From: Rattus norvegicus
Taxonomy: Eukaryota > Chordata > Mammalia > Rodentia > Muridae
Length of the DNA: 64,000 nucleotides
Assembly: GCF_036323735.1 (NCBI RefSeq)
Contig: NC_086027.1
Span: forward strand, 91,641,662-91,705,661
Direction: 5' to 3'
Part shown: positions 45,047 to 57,130 of the stretch, one piece after another
Position numbering within the stretch: the first letter of the stretch is position 1
Layout of the letters: each line of letters begins with the position of its first letter
Notes under the pieces: generated by a model
The model's database searches: none
Told to the model about the DNA's origin: nothing
What the model saw: only the letters and a program-made list of their open reading frames with translations
Made by a program: the position numbers and the translations under genes

Positions 45047-45745
45047 TGTATGCAAGCATCTACATAAACACACAAATAATATTTTTAGAAGTGGTTTTCT
45101 AACTTGCTGCTTATCTCTTATGCCCGTTTCTTCTCTTCTCTGCTAGTCCTGAGAAGTGAGAGGTTATAGCGGCAGGCCTCAGGCTGACTTAATGGAGGAC
45201 AGTGACTCTCCACAGAAAGGCCACAGTTCCAGGAGAAGTGTCACGCACTCGATCCTTGACTACTTCCTTCCTGGAGCCTCCCTGTTCCATTCCAGCTCCT
45301 CCCACTCCCGATGTTCTCACTATTTCCTGTAAGATCTTACTGCAAGGCACTCTAGCCAGTGAGTCAGACCCAAAGCCATTCTGCCACAGACACACGGACA
45401 CATCGGCAGCTGTCTGACTCTCTTTTTACCCGATTCTTCATCTGTAAAAACAGAGATGATAACACGCTACGAAGGCTACATATGTTAACGTATCCCCGAA
45501 TGACACACTCTACACCATCATCAATAAGCAGAACTGTACTTTGAATGCTTTTGGAAGGCACTGATATGTCAGTATGCATATCTTGATGTGAGTTGAAAAG
45601 CTTCTTAAAAGCAGGGACAAAGTTTGTCCCCCCTCCCTTTCCCCCAGGAATAGCAGTGTTTGACTCATCAAATGTATCCCAGAGGCATAGACAGGATATC
45701 TATCATCTTTGTTCCTTTCCTTCTTTCTTTCCTTCCTTCCCTCCT

Positions 45746-46231
45746 CCTGTGGTGGTTTGAATAGAAACGGCACACATAGAATCACATGTTTGAATGAGTG
45801 GCCATAGGGAGTGGCCCTGTTTGAAGGTGTGGCCTTATTGGAGGAAGTGTGTCACTGTGGGGATGGGCTTTGAGTCTCTCATTCTCAAGCAATCCCCAGT
45901 GCAGCACATGTATGAAGATGTAGAATTCTCCACTCCTTCTCCAGCATGCGTCCCACCATGATGATAGTGGACTAAATCTCTGACTGTAATTACATGTTTT
46001 TTCCTTTATAAGAACTGCTGGGGCTGGAGAGATGGCTCAGCGGTTAAGAGCACTGTGTGCTCTTCCAGGGGTCCTGAGTTCAATTCCCAGAAACCATGTG
46101 GTAGCTCACAACCATCTGTAATGAGATCTGGTGCCCTCTTCTTGTATGCTTTACCATAATAAATAAATCTTTAAAAAAAAGAAGAATTGCCATGGTCATG
46201 GTGTTGTTTCACAGCAATAGAAACCCTAAGT
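45746..46231 (+). mobile_element. ORR1-like MaLR LTR, split by a B2
   Basis: tgtggtggtttgaatag start; gtgtggccttattggagg; ctttataagaactgc before and agaattgccatggtcatgg after the B2; ends near aaaccctaagtctgaca. Confidence 0.75.
46020..46181 (+). mobile_element. B2 SINE nested in the LTR
   Basis: ggggctggagagatggctca to aataaataaatctttaaaaa. AAGAA(C/T)TGC at 46010-46018 and 46182-46190 is the target-site duplication, so the B2 came after the LTR. Confidence 0.9.
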
Positions 46232-47120
46232 CTGACAGCCCCCTTTCCTTTCTGTTCGTGTGGTATATGTATGTGGTATATGTACTTTTTAATATACACG
46301 CATGGGTGCAGAGGATGAGGACAATGTCAGGTACTTCCTCAAGCACTGTTCGCATTAAACAGAAGTTCACTTTCTAAGCTAGATTGGCCACTTACCAAAG
46401 CCAAATGTCTTTGGGGGGCAATCTTGTCCATGGTATTTCTGAACTCTTTCCTGTAAGATCTTAGAAGAATGGGCTAGTCCCTTCATTAACTGTCAAAAGA
46501 CAGCATGGACTCATTTTATTGGTCAGGGTTCTGCCTATGGGCACAGACTCTCTGAACTAGTTTCAAAGTTTCAAATCTATGGAAAATTAATGACTCTAGG
46601 AAGATGCACAAAACATGATATTCTTGAGCATAAAAGATCCAAACAATCCTTTGTCAAGGCTGTTTCAAATCCTTAGGCCTTTCCTGCTTTTTAAAAAAGT
46701 TAATGGGAGAATTATAAAAGTGGAAAAATTCAGTGAATGTTCAACCTCAGGCTTGAATTATCGTACTTCGAACAGGTATCAGATTTTAATTAATTTTAAA
46801 CTTATTCCTACAAAAGTCATTGGGACTGTAGATAAAATACCACCATAACCAAATGCTGTGATTGTTTTCTTAATTAGATTAATACTGTAAATTCTTAATC
46901 TTGAGGAAAAAGCTGGGTGCACGAAAAACAGTGGCCCAGGGCCCACCTATCCTAGTACTGCTTTGGGTTGCTGTCCTGTAGTCTGGGACTCTGACTCACA
47001 GGCATTCCAGCTAAAAATGTTACTATAATGTGGACCATCAAGGATTTTTTTTCCTGCTGTACTTAATTTTAAAGAACTGATATTTCCCAAATTCCTTAAC
47101 ATGTTTGAGTCTTATTGATC
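46232..47120. other. Intergenic, unique
   Basis: No gene or clear repeat. Confidence 0.45.
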
Positions 47121-47129
47121 TTACTTACT

Positions 47130-47178
47130 TTTTTTTTTTTTTTGGTTCTTTTTTTCGGAGCTGGGGACCGAACCCACC
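47130..47178 (-). mobile_element. 5'-truncated ID SINE with target-site duplication
   Basis: T tail with ggttctttttttcggagc, then ctggggaccgaaccca, stopping in mid-element. TACTTACTTTTT occurs at 47122-47133 and 47179-47190. Confidence 0.88.
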
Positions 47179-47190
47179 TACTTACTTTTT

Positions 47191-48061
47191 GTGTGGAGTA
47201 GATGGGGTTAAAGGGAGAAGACTTGGGGTGCCATCTAATATGAGTAACGCTACGTTTCTGTTTGGAGATACCTTTCTATGATGTGGGCCTGGCCACTCAG
47301 GAGTTTACGGGAATGTATGGATTGCTGCTAGAACAAAAATCTTATAATGTCTGACCCAGCTGTGGTATTGTGGTATGTGACATCATGATAAAAATATCTC
47401 TTCCATTGTAAGAGCCTGAGACTTTGACTAGACTTCACAGTGTAATGGACTGGATGTACCTTTAAGAGAGCTGGAAGTAGTGTCTGCATTCTAGCCTCTT
47501 ATGACTCAGTATAAGTAGTATGTTTTGTTCAGATCACTTGAGTCAGCACTTGTTGCAATATTTCCCATTCCCATATGACCCCCCAAGAATGGTCCTCCCC
47601 ACCCCCCGGCAGTGCTAGTAGTGTCGGGACAGGTCTTCTGGGATTTTAGTTGAATCATCGAGCCTGCTATTTGGATGTCAGGAACAGCAGTTCATTTTAA
47701 TGGAATGAAACTGTTTGATACCAATTTTGGTAAGAGAGAGCACTGCTGTAACGGGACATAAAACGTGGAGGAGGTTTGGGGATTTGGTAATGGGCAGAAG
47801 TCAAAGGTATTTTTGAAACATTGGGTGTTTGTTTGATAATGTTGACAGAAATGTAGATTTTAGTTACAGTTCTGAACAAGGTTTCGAAGGAAGCTAGGAG
47901 TCTCATCTGTAATCAATTTAGATAAGAGATCCGGGACTTAGAGCTGGTTTGGACCCACGATTGATGCTGGAACGGGGTGAATACATTTAGTACTAGGGAA
48001 GGGGAGGACACGAGCTGTATTTCCAGGCCAGAACAAGTGCTTTAGGAAGCAGAGAGCTGAG
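47191..48061. other. Intergenic, unique
   Basis: No gene or clear repeat. Confidence 0.45.
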
Positions 48062-48416
48062 CTTGCTTCTTCCTCTTCCTCTTCCTCTTCCTCTTCCTCT
48101 TCCTCTTCCTCTTCCTCCTCTTCCTCTTCCTCCTCCTCCTCTTCCTCTTCCTCTTCCTCCTCTTCCTCTTCTTCCTCCTCCTCCTCCTCCTCCTCCTCCT
48201 CCTCCTCCTCCTCCTCCTCCTCCTCTTCTTCTTCTTCTTCTTCTTCTTCTTCTTCTTCTTCTTCTTCTTCTTCTTCTTCTTCTTCTTCTTCCTCCTCCTC
48301 CTCCTCCTCCTCCTCCTCCTCCTCCTCCTCCTCTTCTTCTTCTTCTTCTTCTTCTTCCTCTTCCTCCTCCTCCTCCTCCTTCTTCTTCCTCTTCCTCTTC
48401 CTCTTCCTCTTCTTCT
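48062..48416. repeat. 355-bp (TTC/TCC)n polypyrimidine tract
   Basis: Uninterrupted pyrimidines on the plus strand arranged as TTCCTC hexamer, TCC, TTC, TCC, TTC and mixed blocks. Poly-Glu, Lys/Arg and Leu/Pro frames across it are artefacts. Confidence 0.97.
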
Positions 48417-48999
48417 CAAAACCCATATATTTATCCATGGAACAGGTACATTTTCACTACAGAAGTGTTTTTATTCTGTGGACATTGAGTCTATTAAAGG
48501 TACTTAAATGAGAGGACTGGGGCTCTCCCTGAGATTATGATAGTATCTAATTCCACCTGGAAAGTCAGTCTGAGAATCTGCCAAATTAGCACCTATTAGC
48601 ACCAGTCAGAGGCAATTGCATGGTTTTACTGATTTTACTTCAATAAACAAAAACTCAGTCTTTGGTCAGAATGGTTCTGGAAACTCTAACGTAGTGTGGG
48701 GATCGTGACACTTGCCTGGAGATACTTCAAGCCCAGTCCAAATGGGTCCCCGCCATGAGAAGAAAACTTCACCCAAGTTCTCTTTGTCATGCTGCACAGT
48801 GACAAACATTTGCTTCCTGTCTTGTTAAATGTATATAGAAATCAAATTAGAGGGAATTCAGCAGATTTCTGGGAATTTAATTATACCCTGGAATTGCAAG
48901 ACTGATGATATATGTGCTTAGACTTCTGTACTGAGTGATTACTTGAATTAACTTCATTCTATACTGAGTTTGCTTTTTCAGCCCACTCTTCCTGTACTT
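48417..48999. other. Intergenic, unique
   Basis: No gene or clear repeat. Confidence 0.45.
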
Positions 49000-49190
49000 G
49001 TGTATAGTACTGGGAGTTGGACCCAAGACCTTGCTCATTCTAGGTAATTGCTGTTTCACTGTGCTATATTCCCACACCCTTTTGTACTTCCTATTTTTAG
49101 GACAGGATTTAAGAAATCACTTAGCCTGGCCTTGAACTTGAAATCCTCCTGCCTCGGCTTCCCAGGTAGCTGAGATTAGTGATTGTTTCC
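49000..49190 (-). mobile_element. B4-like SINE
   Basis: Antisense ID-like part (gtactgggagttggacccaa ... gctatattcccacaccc) followed by a B1-like part (agcctggccttgaacttg). Confidence 0.65.
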
Positions 49191-50104
49191 AGGCTTGGCT
49201 AAAGGGGGGGGGCAAGATGAGTGCCCTTATACAAACACTAGGTCATGGAGAAGAAACAGAGGTAGACACACAGAACGAAAAGACCACCATTTGGAGCCTG
49301 ATGTAGAGACAGGAGTGACATGTCTAGAAGTCAAAGAACACCAAAGCCTGTCAGGAGACGGAACCAGCAAGCCTCAGTATTCAGAAACCACGTAACTCTG
49401 TATCTTTTATGCTTCTTAATCCAACCAACTTTTGGTACTCCTTTATAGCCAGTTAGGGAATGGAATAGATGCAATACCTTGAATTTAAATTTTTAATGAT
49501 TAATTTCACAAAATATGATTATTTTTACATCAATAAATGGGAACACTGTTCAGTGACAAAAGTGCTTGCCTAGCATGTGTGAGGCCCCATGTTCACTCCT
49601 TAGCATGCCCTCCACGATGTCCCAATTTTCCTATTCTTTCATCATTACTGAATAGAAATAGAACAGATGTATCTTTATTTATATATGTGGTGAAAAGTTT
49701 CATTTGTTTTTGAGCTACCTATAAATATCCTCAATTAGGCAATGCACGTTGGCTGAACCCCATATGGCTGTTTGAAAGCTTAGATGTTTTCCCAGAAGAC
49801 TGCAGAACAAGTCTTGATAGCTGCTTATTGTGTAAAAGGCAGAGGGGCTAAGGAGTTGACTGACTCAGGTGTCAAATAAAAACCTGTGAACTTCTTTACA
49901 GTCATTGCTCTATTTATACAGAGTTCACACCCGAGATAGCAATACGTAGTGCCAATGCTTTTCCTGATCATTCCCGGGAGTCCCATGTACCCTGAGAATG
50001 AAGGCGTCTTTTGTGCGGGCTGCTGATGCTGGACGTCTTTGGCAGGTTTATTCTTTCAGCTACCGGAGGAGCCTGCTCATGGCGTCCTTGGCATCAGAGA
50101 CTCT
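49191..50104. other. Intergenic, unique
   Basis: No gene recognised. Confidence 0.45.
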
Positions 50105-50365
50105 TTGGGGAGGGAAGTCTGAGTGAGTGGAAGGGAGAGAGGGGCAGATGGATGGAAGAAGGTGGGCAAGCAGGAAGGAAGGAGGGCAGGTAGGCAGGGA
50201 GGAAGGAAGAAAGGAAAGAAGGAAGAAAGAATGGAAAGGACAACGGAAGAAGGGCGGGTAAGCAAGCAGGAAGGAAGGAAAGAAAGAAGGAAGGAAGGAG
50301 GGCAAGTAAGCAGGCAGGCAGGAAGGAAGGAAGCAAGGAAGGAAAAATGAAAAGGAAGGATGGGA
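50105..50365. repeat. (GGAA)n-rich purine tract
   Basis: Imperfect GGAA/GGCA/GAAA tetranucleotides with interspersed gcaggcagg units. Confidence 0.9.
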
Positions 50366-52925
50366 AGCAGGCAGCTGATGGTTGTGGTGGGCTTTGCTCT
50401 GACTCATTCCTGCACTTGTATCCTGTCTCCCTCATCAAGGACAGAAGAACTGTGACATGGCTTGGTCAGAACCAAGATTTTTACTCACAATAATATCCTG
50501 CTTGAGTGCTAAATATGAATATGTTGTATGGCGTTTTCCCAATATGAAACCTATCTTTTCTCAAGTGGCATTATGATTATAGAAAGTTTACTTTGAAGAA
50601 GAGACAGCTAGGGATGGGAGTTAACTCAGTGGTAAAACTGGTATGAGCCCTGGGTTTAATGTCACAGACTTCTTCCATGGTTCTTAAAGCAGTCCATGTC
50701 TGTCACTCAGCATTTTGTCACTGCAGTAGTCACCTGGTAAAGGGTTCATAGTTTGATTGGCATGTTGTCTAGGGTCTGCATTGAGGCAGAACACCATGGT
50801 GGACATGCAGAGTGGAACAGAACCACTCACCCAAGGGTGGGAAGTGAAAGAATGAGAGTAAAGATCTCGGTTCTACAGACCCCTTCACGGCTACTCCCTT
50901 TAAGACCTCCTACTAGGCCCACACTCTCTTTTAAAAATTAAAAATAATTGAGGAAAAAATTGTGACATTCAGTTCAGGCTGATCTTGAACATGTGATCTC
51001 CCTGCCTCACTCTGCTGGTGCCGGGATGAGAGGTACCTACTCCTTTCCTGGGCTAGGCCTCACTTCTACAATCTTCCACCAACAACACAGACTGAAGATG
51101 AGGCCTTCTGCACACGAGCTCTTGGGAGACTCTCAAGATCCAAGCTACATCATTAGTTTTCTTCTAGAATCTTCTCTTGGCAAAAACATCGTTCTGGAAG
51201 TTTTGTTGGAATAGATATAACTCATGCTGAGTCTGAAATCAAATTACTGAGGTAAGAACTGATGAACAAATGCTAAGAACAGAAATTCACTTTTTTAAAA
51301 AACATTTTGCATTCCAACAGGCTATTTCAAACTTATTTTTACTCTACACTGAATATGCCACAAAAATGTCTACCCCCGGTACTTTGTGAAAGACTGAATT
51401 ATGACTTTGGTTCCTTGCATGGAGGGCATATTTCAACACCAATTGTTGGTCCTGGTCTCAGTTACTAACTCACTGGGACTTGTAGGGAGGGGTGGGAAGC
51501 AACAATTCAATTAATTAACTAATTAATTAATTAATTCTCTCATACAGTACATCCCAACTACAGTTTCCTCTCCATTCTAACCAGTTCCCAAGTGGAGTTG
51601 TTCCTGTGGCTGCCTGGAGTGCTCGATTTGTAAGCTACTACTTAACAAACAGTAACAGCCAACACTTACTGCTTAATGTTTGGAAGAAGAGGTTTCTGTA
51701 GTCAGTTTAGTTTTTTTTTTTTTTTTATCACCTTGGCAATTTCCCTAGAGGGTAACGAGATGATGGTGCGTGCAGTAGATGCTGGCCGGTATCCCATGGA
51801 GTCCAGACTCATCTTCTGACTAGTTGTCATGTGTTGTTTCTGCCCATGGAATCTTTGGTTTCATTGGTTTTGCTTATGAATGTTCCACACAGTGTCTTGT
51901 AGACAAGACACGTTCTATTGCTAAAAAAGAAGTTTAAAATCTGGTCTCTCACCTGGCTATTTTAAAGTCACATATCAATGAGCTAGAACACTGGGATCTT
52001 GGGTCGCCATGGGTCCTCCTTATTCAGAATACTTTGCTTTTTAAAAATCACTGTTTGCAAATGTGTTTTCAGTGGTCTAAATTCTATTAATAGTAAAAGA
52101 AAAGGTGCGAGAGCATGTACACTTGGAGACATGGAGTTAAGGTTTTCCAGGCTCCTTTACTAGAATGTTCCTGGGACCCTCGATTATTATTTTGGAGACA
52201 CTGAGAGGAGGCGGTGGAAAGTAGAGCTGCTGTGGAAGCGACACCTGTCTGGTCCTAATGCTTCACTTTTCCCTAATTCTTTGCTTCCCGGAAGACAAAG
52301 TGGCTGATAGAAGCGATAGGACCTGACTCCTGACTGCAAACCATGGTGGCCTCATTGGGTCAAATACTATACCATAGGATCACAAGACGACAAAGGCAAG
52401 ACGGGTTGACACACACCTTCTTTAGGACCTTGAGTGTAGCTGCTTCACCCGTTGGGATCCTGTTCTTCAGGTCACCACATGCTGTGCCTGACCACGTCTT
52501 GTAGATGCTGTTCAGTTGTTGCCTTATCAGTGAGGACTTCCCTTGTCTAAAATGACCCTCTTTTCTCACCTTTTAAAAATCGCCAGTTATATATGTGTCA
52601 CTGTTAGCGCCTTTCTTCAGCCCTAAAAGAGAATAAAAGAGACGGTCGCTGTGATCATTTCTTTTTTATGTTCCTAGGACTTCATCGGGCTCAGCGAACA
52701 GATCAGATGTCTAATGCACACTATGGAAATATAGGACATGAGACTGGTAATTCTAGCAGTCGGTGCTCTCCAGAGAAATATAATCAGCAAGAGACAAACA
52801 CAGACACATATAAGTAATATTAGAAGCCGGTATCTTTTATGAATGGTTCTAATGGTGCCCTGAGAATCTAAAATTGTATAAATTCATAGAAAACAAAATT
52901 TTGAATTTAGAAGCATGGCATCATC
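50366..52925. other. Intergenic, mostly unique
   Basis: No gene. Diverged ID-like piece near 50610-50665, (AATT)n at 51505-51537, and a T run at 51710-51726. Confidence 0.45.
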
Positions 52926-53065
52926 TAATTGGGCCTGGTGGTGCACACCCTTAACCCTGCCACTCAGGAGGTGGAGGCAGGTGAATCTCTGTGAATTTGA
53001 GGGCTGTCTGGTCTACACAGCAAGCCTCGGGCCATGAAGGGACTCTGTCTCAAAACAGGGGCACA
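52926..53065 (+). mobile_element. B1 SINE
   Basis: gggcctggtggtgcacaccc ... aggaggtggaggcaggtgaa ... gactctgtctcaaaaca. Confidence 0.8.
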
Positions 53066-54892
53066 GAAATCTGCTATCATCTAGAAGTTGTTTAAATTTA
53101 ATGGCATTTTATTTTCATATACCCCAATTGTGCTATATTCTTTTAGTATTTAGGATGCTTGCATTTAAATAATGTTAAATATTTGTCCAGAGGCCTCTCT
53201 GAGGAGGAATTTTTGCAGTGGGTTTGACTGTAATTGAGATAATTGCCTTGGAAAACATTGGACGCTTAAAATATTTTCTGCTCTTTGAATCTCACGGGAG
53301 TGCCTCTCCATTGGCAGATTGACCTATAACCATATAGCCTTACCTGAGAAAACAGTGACGTCACTCCAGGTCTGTTTTGTGCTCTTGGGACTGCATGGTT
53401 ATTGTTCACTGTTCAGAGAACTTTGGAGTTGAGAAATAAGTTCGATTTGAGTTTATCATCTCAAAATGGCTTTAAATGACCTCAATCCTACTCATAATAG
53501 GAATCAGGACTCAGAGTTAAAGTTATTCAGGTTTTTTACTGGACTAGTCCTTGGAGACCTGCTGGGAGGAAGCTGTGGAGGAAAAGACCCTGGAAGGTGG
53601 TGATAGTGATCATGATGTTGAACTGTCGATGGAGAGAGATACTGAGCATCTTTTAGAGAGGGTCTTGAAGTTTGCTAACTTATTTAAAGTCTATCTTCTC
53701 GTCCTGCTGAGAACCACATGCTTTCTTTTCCTTTTCTTGAATCATGTACTCTCTGTCAGACTTCGAGTAAGTGAAGTGTGTGTGTGTGTGTGTGTGTTCA
53801 ATGCGAAAGAAAGCCAGAAGATAAATGGGAACTGTTAAAGAACAGATGTGTTAATAGTTGGTGTCTGGACTTATTCGGAAGTCAATTCTTGGGCAGTGAG
53901 AAATTAAACTGTATCTGTGAATATATTTATATTTACTTATAACAGTCAACCTGCCACCTGAATAATTCACTTCGAGAGAAAGCTATAGATAGTGATGTCT
54001 ATCAGAAAGTGTGTAAGCATGGGCATAAGTCTGGCTCAAGAACTGTGGAAAGATGACCCCGTACACACACCACATCTGTAATCTGCCACCGATTCTGCCA
54101 TTTCCCAAAGTGGGTCCAGATGAAGACAGCTTTGTTTTGGAGATGCATTTGATCCCTGGTCCTGGGACCTGTGATAAATAATGTTCCATCATATATCAAC
54201 CAAGCTCCTGGTTAAATCATCAGTGCCAAACACAACCAGAACCTGGATAACATCGATGGAAAGCTAAGCTACAACGAGAAAAGCTTCACTACTGGTTACA
54301 CCAAGGTCAATTGCCTTCCATTCACTTCTTCACTGAGAGTGGGTTATAGAGTTCAAGTACCAGCTTCATCAGGGTCTAGCTATGATCTTGATCATGAAAA
54401 TGCAGCCAATAGCATGGCAAACATGACCTTTATTCTTCATGGCTGCCTACACACAACTCCTAGAGGTTGACATGTGGGAGAAAGTGGAAACATTCACTTG
54501 TGTGAGCTCCTCTGATGAGGTCCCTCTCTCCCACCTGATATCCATTCATCCACTCTCTCCTCTTCAGCCATCACTCTTTGACATGGCTTGCTCATTCCAA
54601 GCCCCACCATTGTCTCACAGTTCTTCAGCATCCACACAAAATGCATCTTGCTTCCCTAGTTCCTCCCTTTCCTCTTCTAACCCAGTTTTCTTCTCTTCTA
54701 GTTACCTTTTCTCATGGTCACACAGATTCTTCTTATGATGCGAGTCATTCAGTCAGTCATCTGTCTGGATCTTCAGCCACCTCTCATTCCTGTTCTCTTG
54801 GTCAACTTCTTCTACTGTATATCTTCAGCTACACTGGGAACCTGTAGACTCCTAACGAAGCAACCTCCTTTCTTAATACATTTGTCTTCAAA
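53066..54892. other. Intergenic, unique
   Basis: Short frames such as 53551-53838 and 54439-54738 have no recognisable product, splice context or promoter. A short (GT)n lies at 53778-53797. Confidence 0.4.
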
Positions 54893-55132
54893 CCAGTGGT
54901 TCTCAAACTGTAGGTCGCGACCCCTTTAGGGTTGACTGGCCCTTTCACAGGGGTCACCTAAGACCGTTGGAAAACACAGATATTTACATTATGCTTCATA
55001 ATAGTAGCAAAATTATAGTTATGAAGTAGCAATGGGAATCATTTTATGACTGCTGTTGGGGGAGGTCAGCACACCATGAGAAACTGTATTAAAGGGTCAC
55101 AACATTGGGAAGGTTTAGGATCATTGCTTAAA
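54893..55132 (-). mobile_element. URR1-type hAT DNA transposon
   Basis: ccagtggttctcaaactg at one end, gacccctttagggttga and ctttcacaggggtcacc inside, gttatgaagtagcaa, and gggaaggtttaggatcattg at the other end. Same family as 63527-63743, opposite orientation. Confidence 0.8.
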
Positions 55133-55514
55133 ACAAACATGTCATTGTCATTTCTGGTCTGTGTTTTGGTTAGAGCTCTGTAGAAGAAGAAAGCCAACCC
55201 CAGAAAAGAATAATATTCAGTTTGCTTCATTTATTTTTGCTGGCGAGCATCCCGTAGCATGATTCCATTATGACCTCAGCAGCAGCAGCCTCAGTATGAC
55301 TGAGCATAAGGCAGTATTGAGAGAAAAGTTTCTCCGCCCAGTCAGTCCTTCTACCCACACGTGGCCTGATCGCAGGATCAGTAGCCCTCCGTCTTACCCT
55401 TTCATCCTCAGAGACTATAACCTATTTCCCAGGGAAGAGGGAAGCTGCCCGATGCCCTCCCTCTCCCTGATGAGTCAGGATATGCCCATGACTGTTTGAG
55501 TGAGAGTGTCCCCC

Positions 55515-55870
55515 ACAGGCTTCGTAGTTTTTGAATACTTGGTCCCCAGCTGGTGGTACCGTTTGGGGGAAGTAATGGAATTTTTAGGACATAAAGCCCT
55601 GCTGGAGGAAGTACACTATTGGGGGTGGGCTTGAGTGTTCATAGCTTTGCCCCACTTTCAGTTTGCGTTCTCTACTTTCTGTATGTGGTTGAAGATGCGA
55701 TCAGGCAGCTTCCTGCTCCGGCTATACACCGCTATGTCTTTCCTCACCATTATGGACTCTCCCTCTGGAACAGTTATTGCAAACAAATGCTCCCGGGTTC
55801 TGCAGAGTCTTCTTTCTTGGACCGGTTGTCCCTTGGGCACCGTTGCCTTGCTCCTCTCACCTTGTGACAA
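55515..55870 (+). mobile_element. MaLR-like LTR, diverged
   Basis: gcccgctggagg-like phrases (ctgctggaggaagtacacta, gggggtgggcttgagtgttc) and cattatggactctccctctg, gttgtcccttgggcaccgtt mark an old ORR1-type LTR. Confidence 0.5.
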
Positions 55871-55954
55871 CATTTACACTGAATTTTTCCTTTTATGCTT
55901 TTATGAATATCTTATTTAAAAATAAAATATTTATCAACACCTTCTTTTCTTTTT

Positions 55955-56100
55955 TCTTTTTGTTTTATTTTTTGAAACAGGATCTCACTATGTAACTTAC
56001 TGGAGCTTACTATGAAGACCAGGCTGGCCTTGAACTCACAGAGATCTGCCTACCTCTGCTTCCTGAGTGCTGGGATTAAAGGTCACCGTGCCTAGCTTAT
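55955..56100 (-). mobile_element. B1 SINE
   Basis: Antisense: ttttgaaacaggatctcact, caggctggccttgaactc, gagtgctgggattaaaggtc. Confidence 0.85.
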
Positions 56101-56301
56101 TAATTTTTTGATTTCAACCCCCCTCCTTTAACCAGCAGCTCCCTTTACTGCTGGTTTATCTTCTGGCCTTGAACTCACAGAGATCTGCCTACCTCTGCTT
56201 CCTGAGTGCTGGGATTAAAGGTCACCGTGCCTAGCTTATTAATTTTTTGATTTCAACCCCCCTCCTTTAACCAGCAGCTCCCTTTACTGCTGGTTTATCT
56301 T
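56024..56301. repeat. Perfect 139-bp tandem duplication
   Basis: 56024-56162 and 56163-56301 are identical by direct reading. The unit covers the 5' two-thirds of an antisense B1 plus about 65 bases of flank. Confidence 0.95.
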
Positions 56302-56479
56302 CCCACCTTGCATCATAGATCATCTTGAACAAGCTGTCAGGATTGACTGGCTCAATATCAACTTGCCAGAATAATAATTTAAAAAAGGGACTTTTGTGTT
56401 TGCAAACAGAGTGAGAATGTTTCAGCAATGCACGACTTGACTTTCCAACATTAATATTTGGTTTTGTGTGCATGAATGT

Positions 56480-56640
56480 TTTTCTTGCCTGCATGATATG
56501 GACCCCCGATACCTGTTGTATCTCCTGGAATTGGGATTACGGATGGTTGTGAGCCGCCATGTAAGGACTGGGAATTGAATGCAGATCTTCTCCGAGAGTG
56601 ACAAGTACTCTTAACTGCTGACCCACCTGTCCAACCTTTC
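56480..56640 (-). mobile_element. B2/B3-like SINE, diverged
   Basis: Antisense: ggttgtgagccgccatgtaa, tgggaattgaatgcagatc, tactcttaactgctgaccc. Confidence 0.7.
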
Positions 56641-57078
56641 CAATATTAATATTAATTGACATTATTGATTGCTCTTTCTCATGTAGAACTTTTTGTCCCT
56701 TGACTGCTATCTTTACAGACAAACATGTTTGATTTTCTTCTGTCCCCCCAATCCCCCCCAGTCACTGTGCAGGGTCATTTTTTCCCACTAAATAATTGGC
56801 CTTATTTGGAATTCCTCAAGGCTCCAAGACTGGGCCACTTCCCATCTCATTTTAAACATTTTTGGAGGCAGTTTCTTTTCTGCTACTGGTTTCTCTTCAT
56901 GCCCCATTTGAATGTTTAGCAGAGGCATTTCAAATAGGTTGTGTTTTTCAGACTCATACTGACTTGTTTGTGCCCAAAGCTAATGTTTCTGCCAAAAAAA
57001 AAAAAAAAAAAAAAGACAGGAAAGCCATCTGCTCAGAACCAAGTTAAACCTTTATTCTTTTTTTATAAAGTATTCTTG

Positions 57079-57130
<52 letters not shown>

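Noticed and set aside
48042..48438. Poly-Glu, Arg/Lys and Leu/Pro frames of 125-166 codons
   Set aside because: Pure translation of the TTC/TCC microsatellite.
50060..50438. Ser/Pro/Phe-rich frames of about 115 codons and a Lys/Arg/Glu-rich plus frame
   Set aside because: Translation of the GGAA-rich purine tract.
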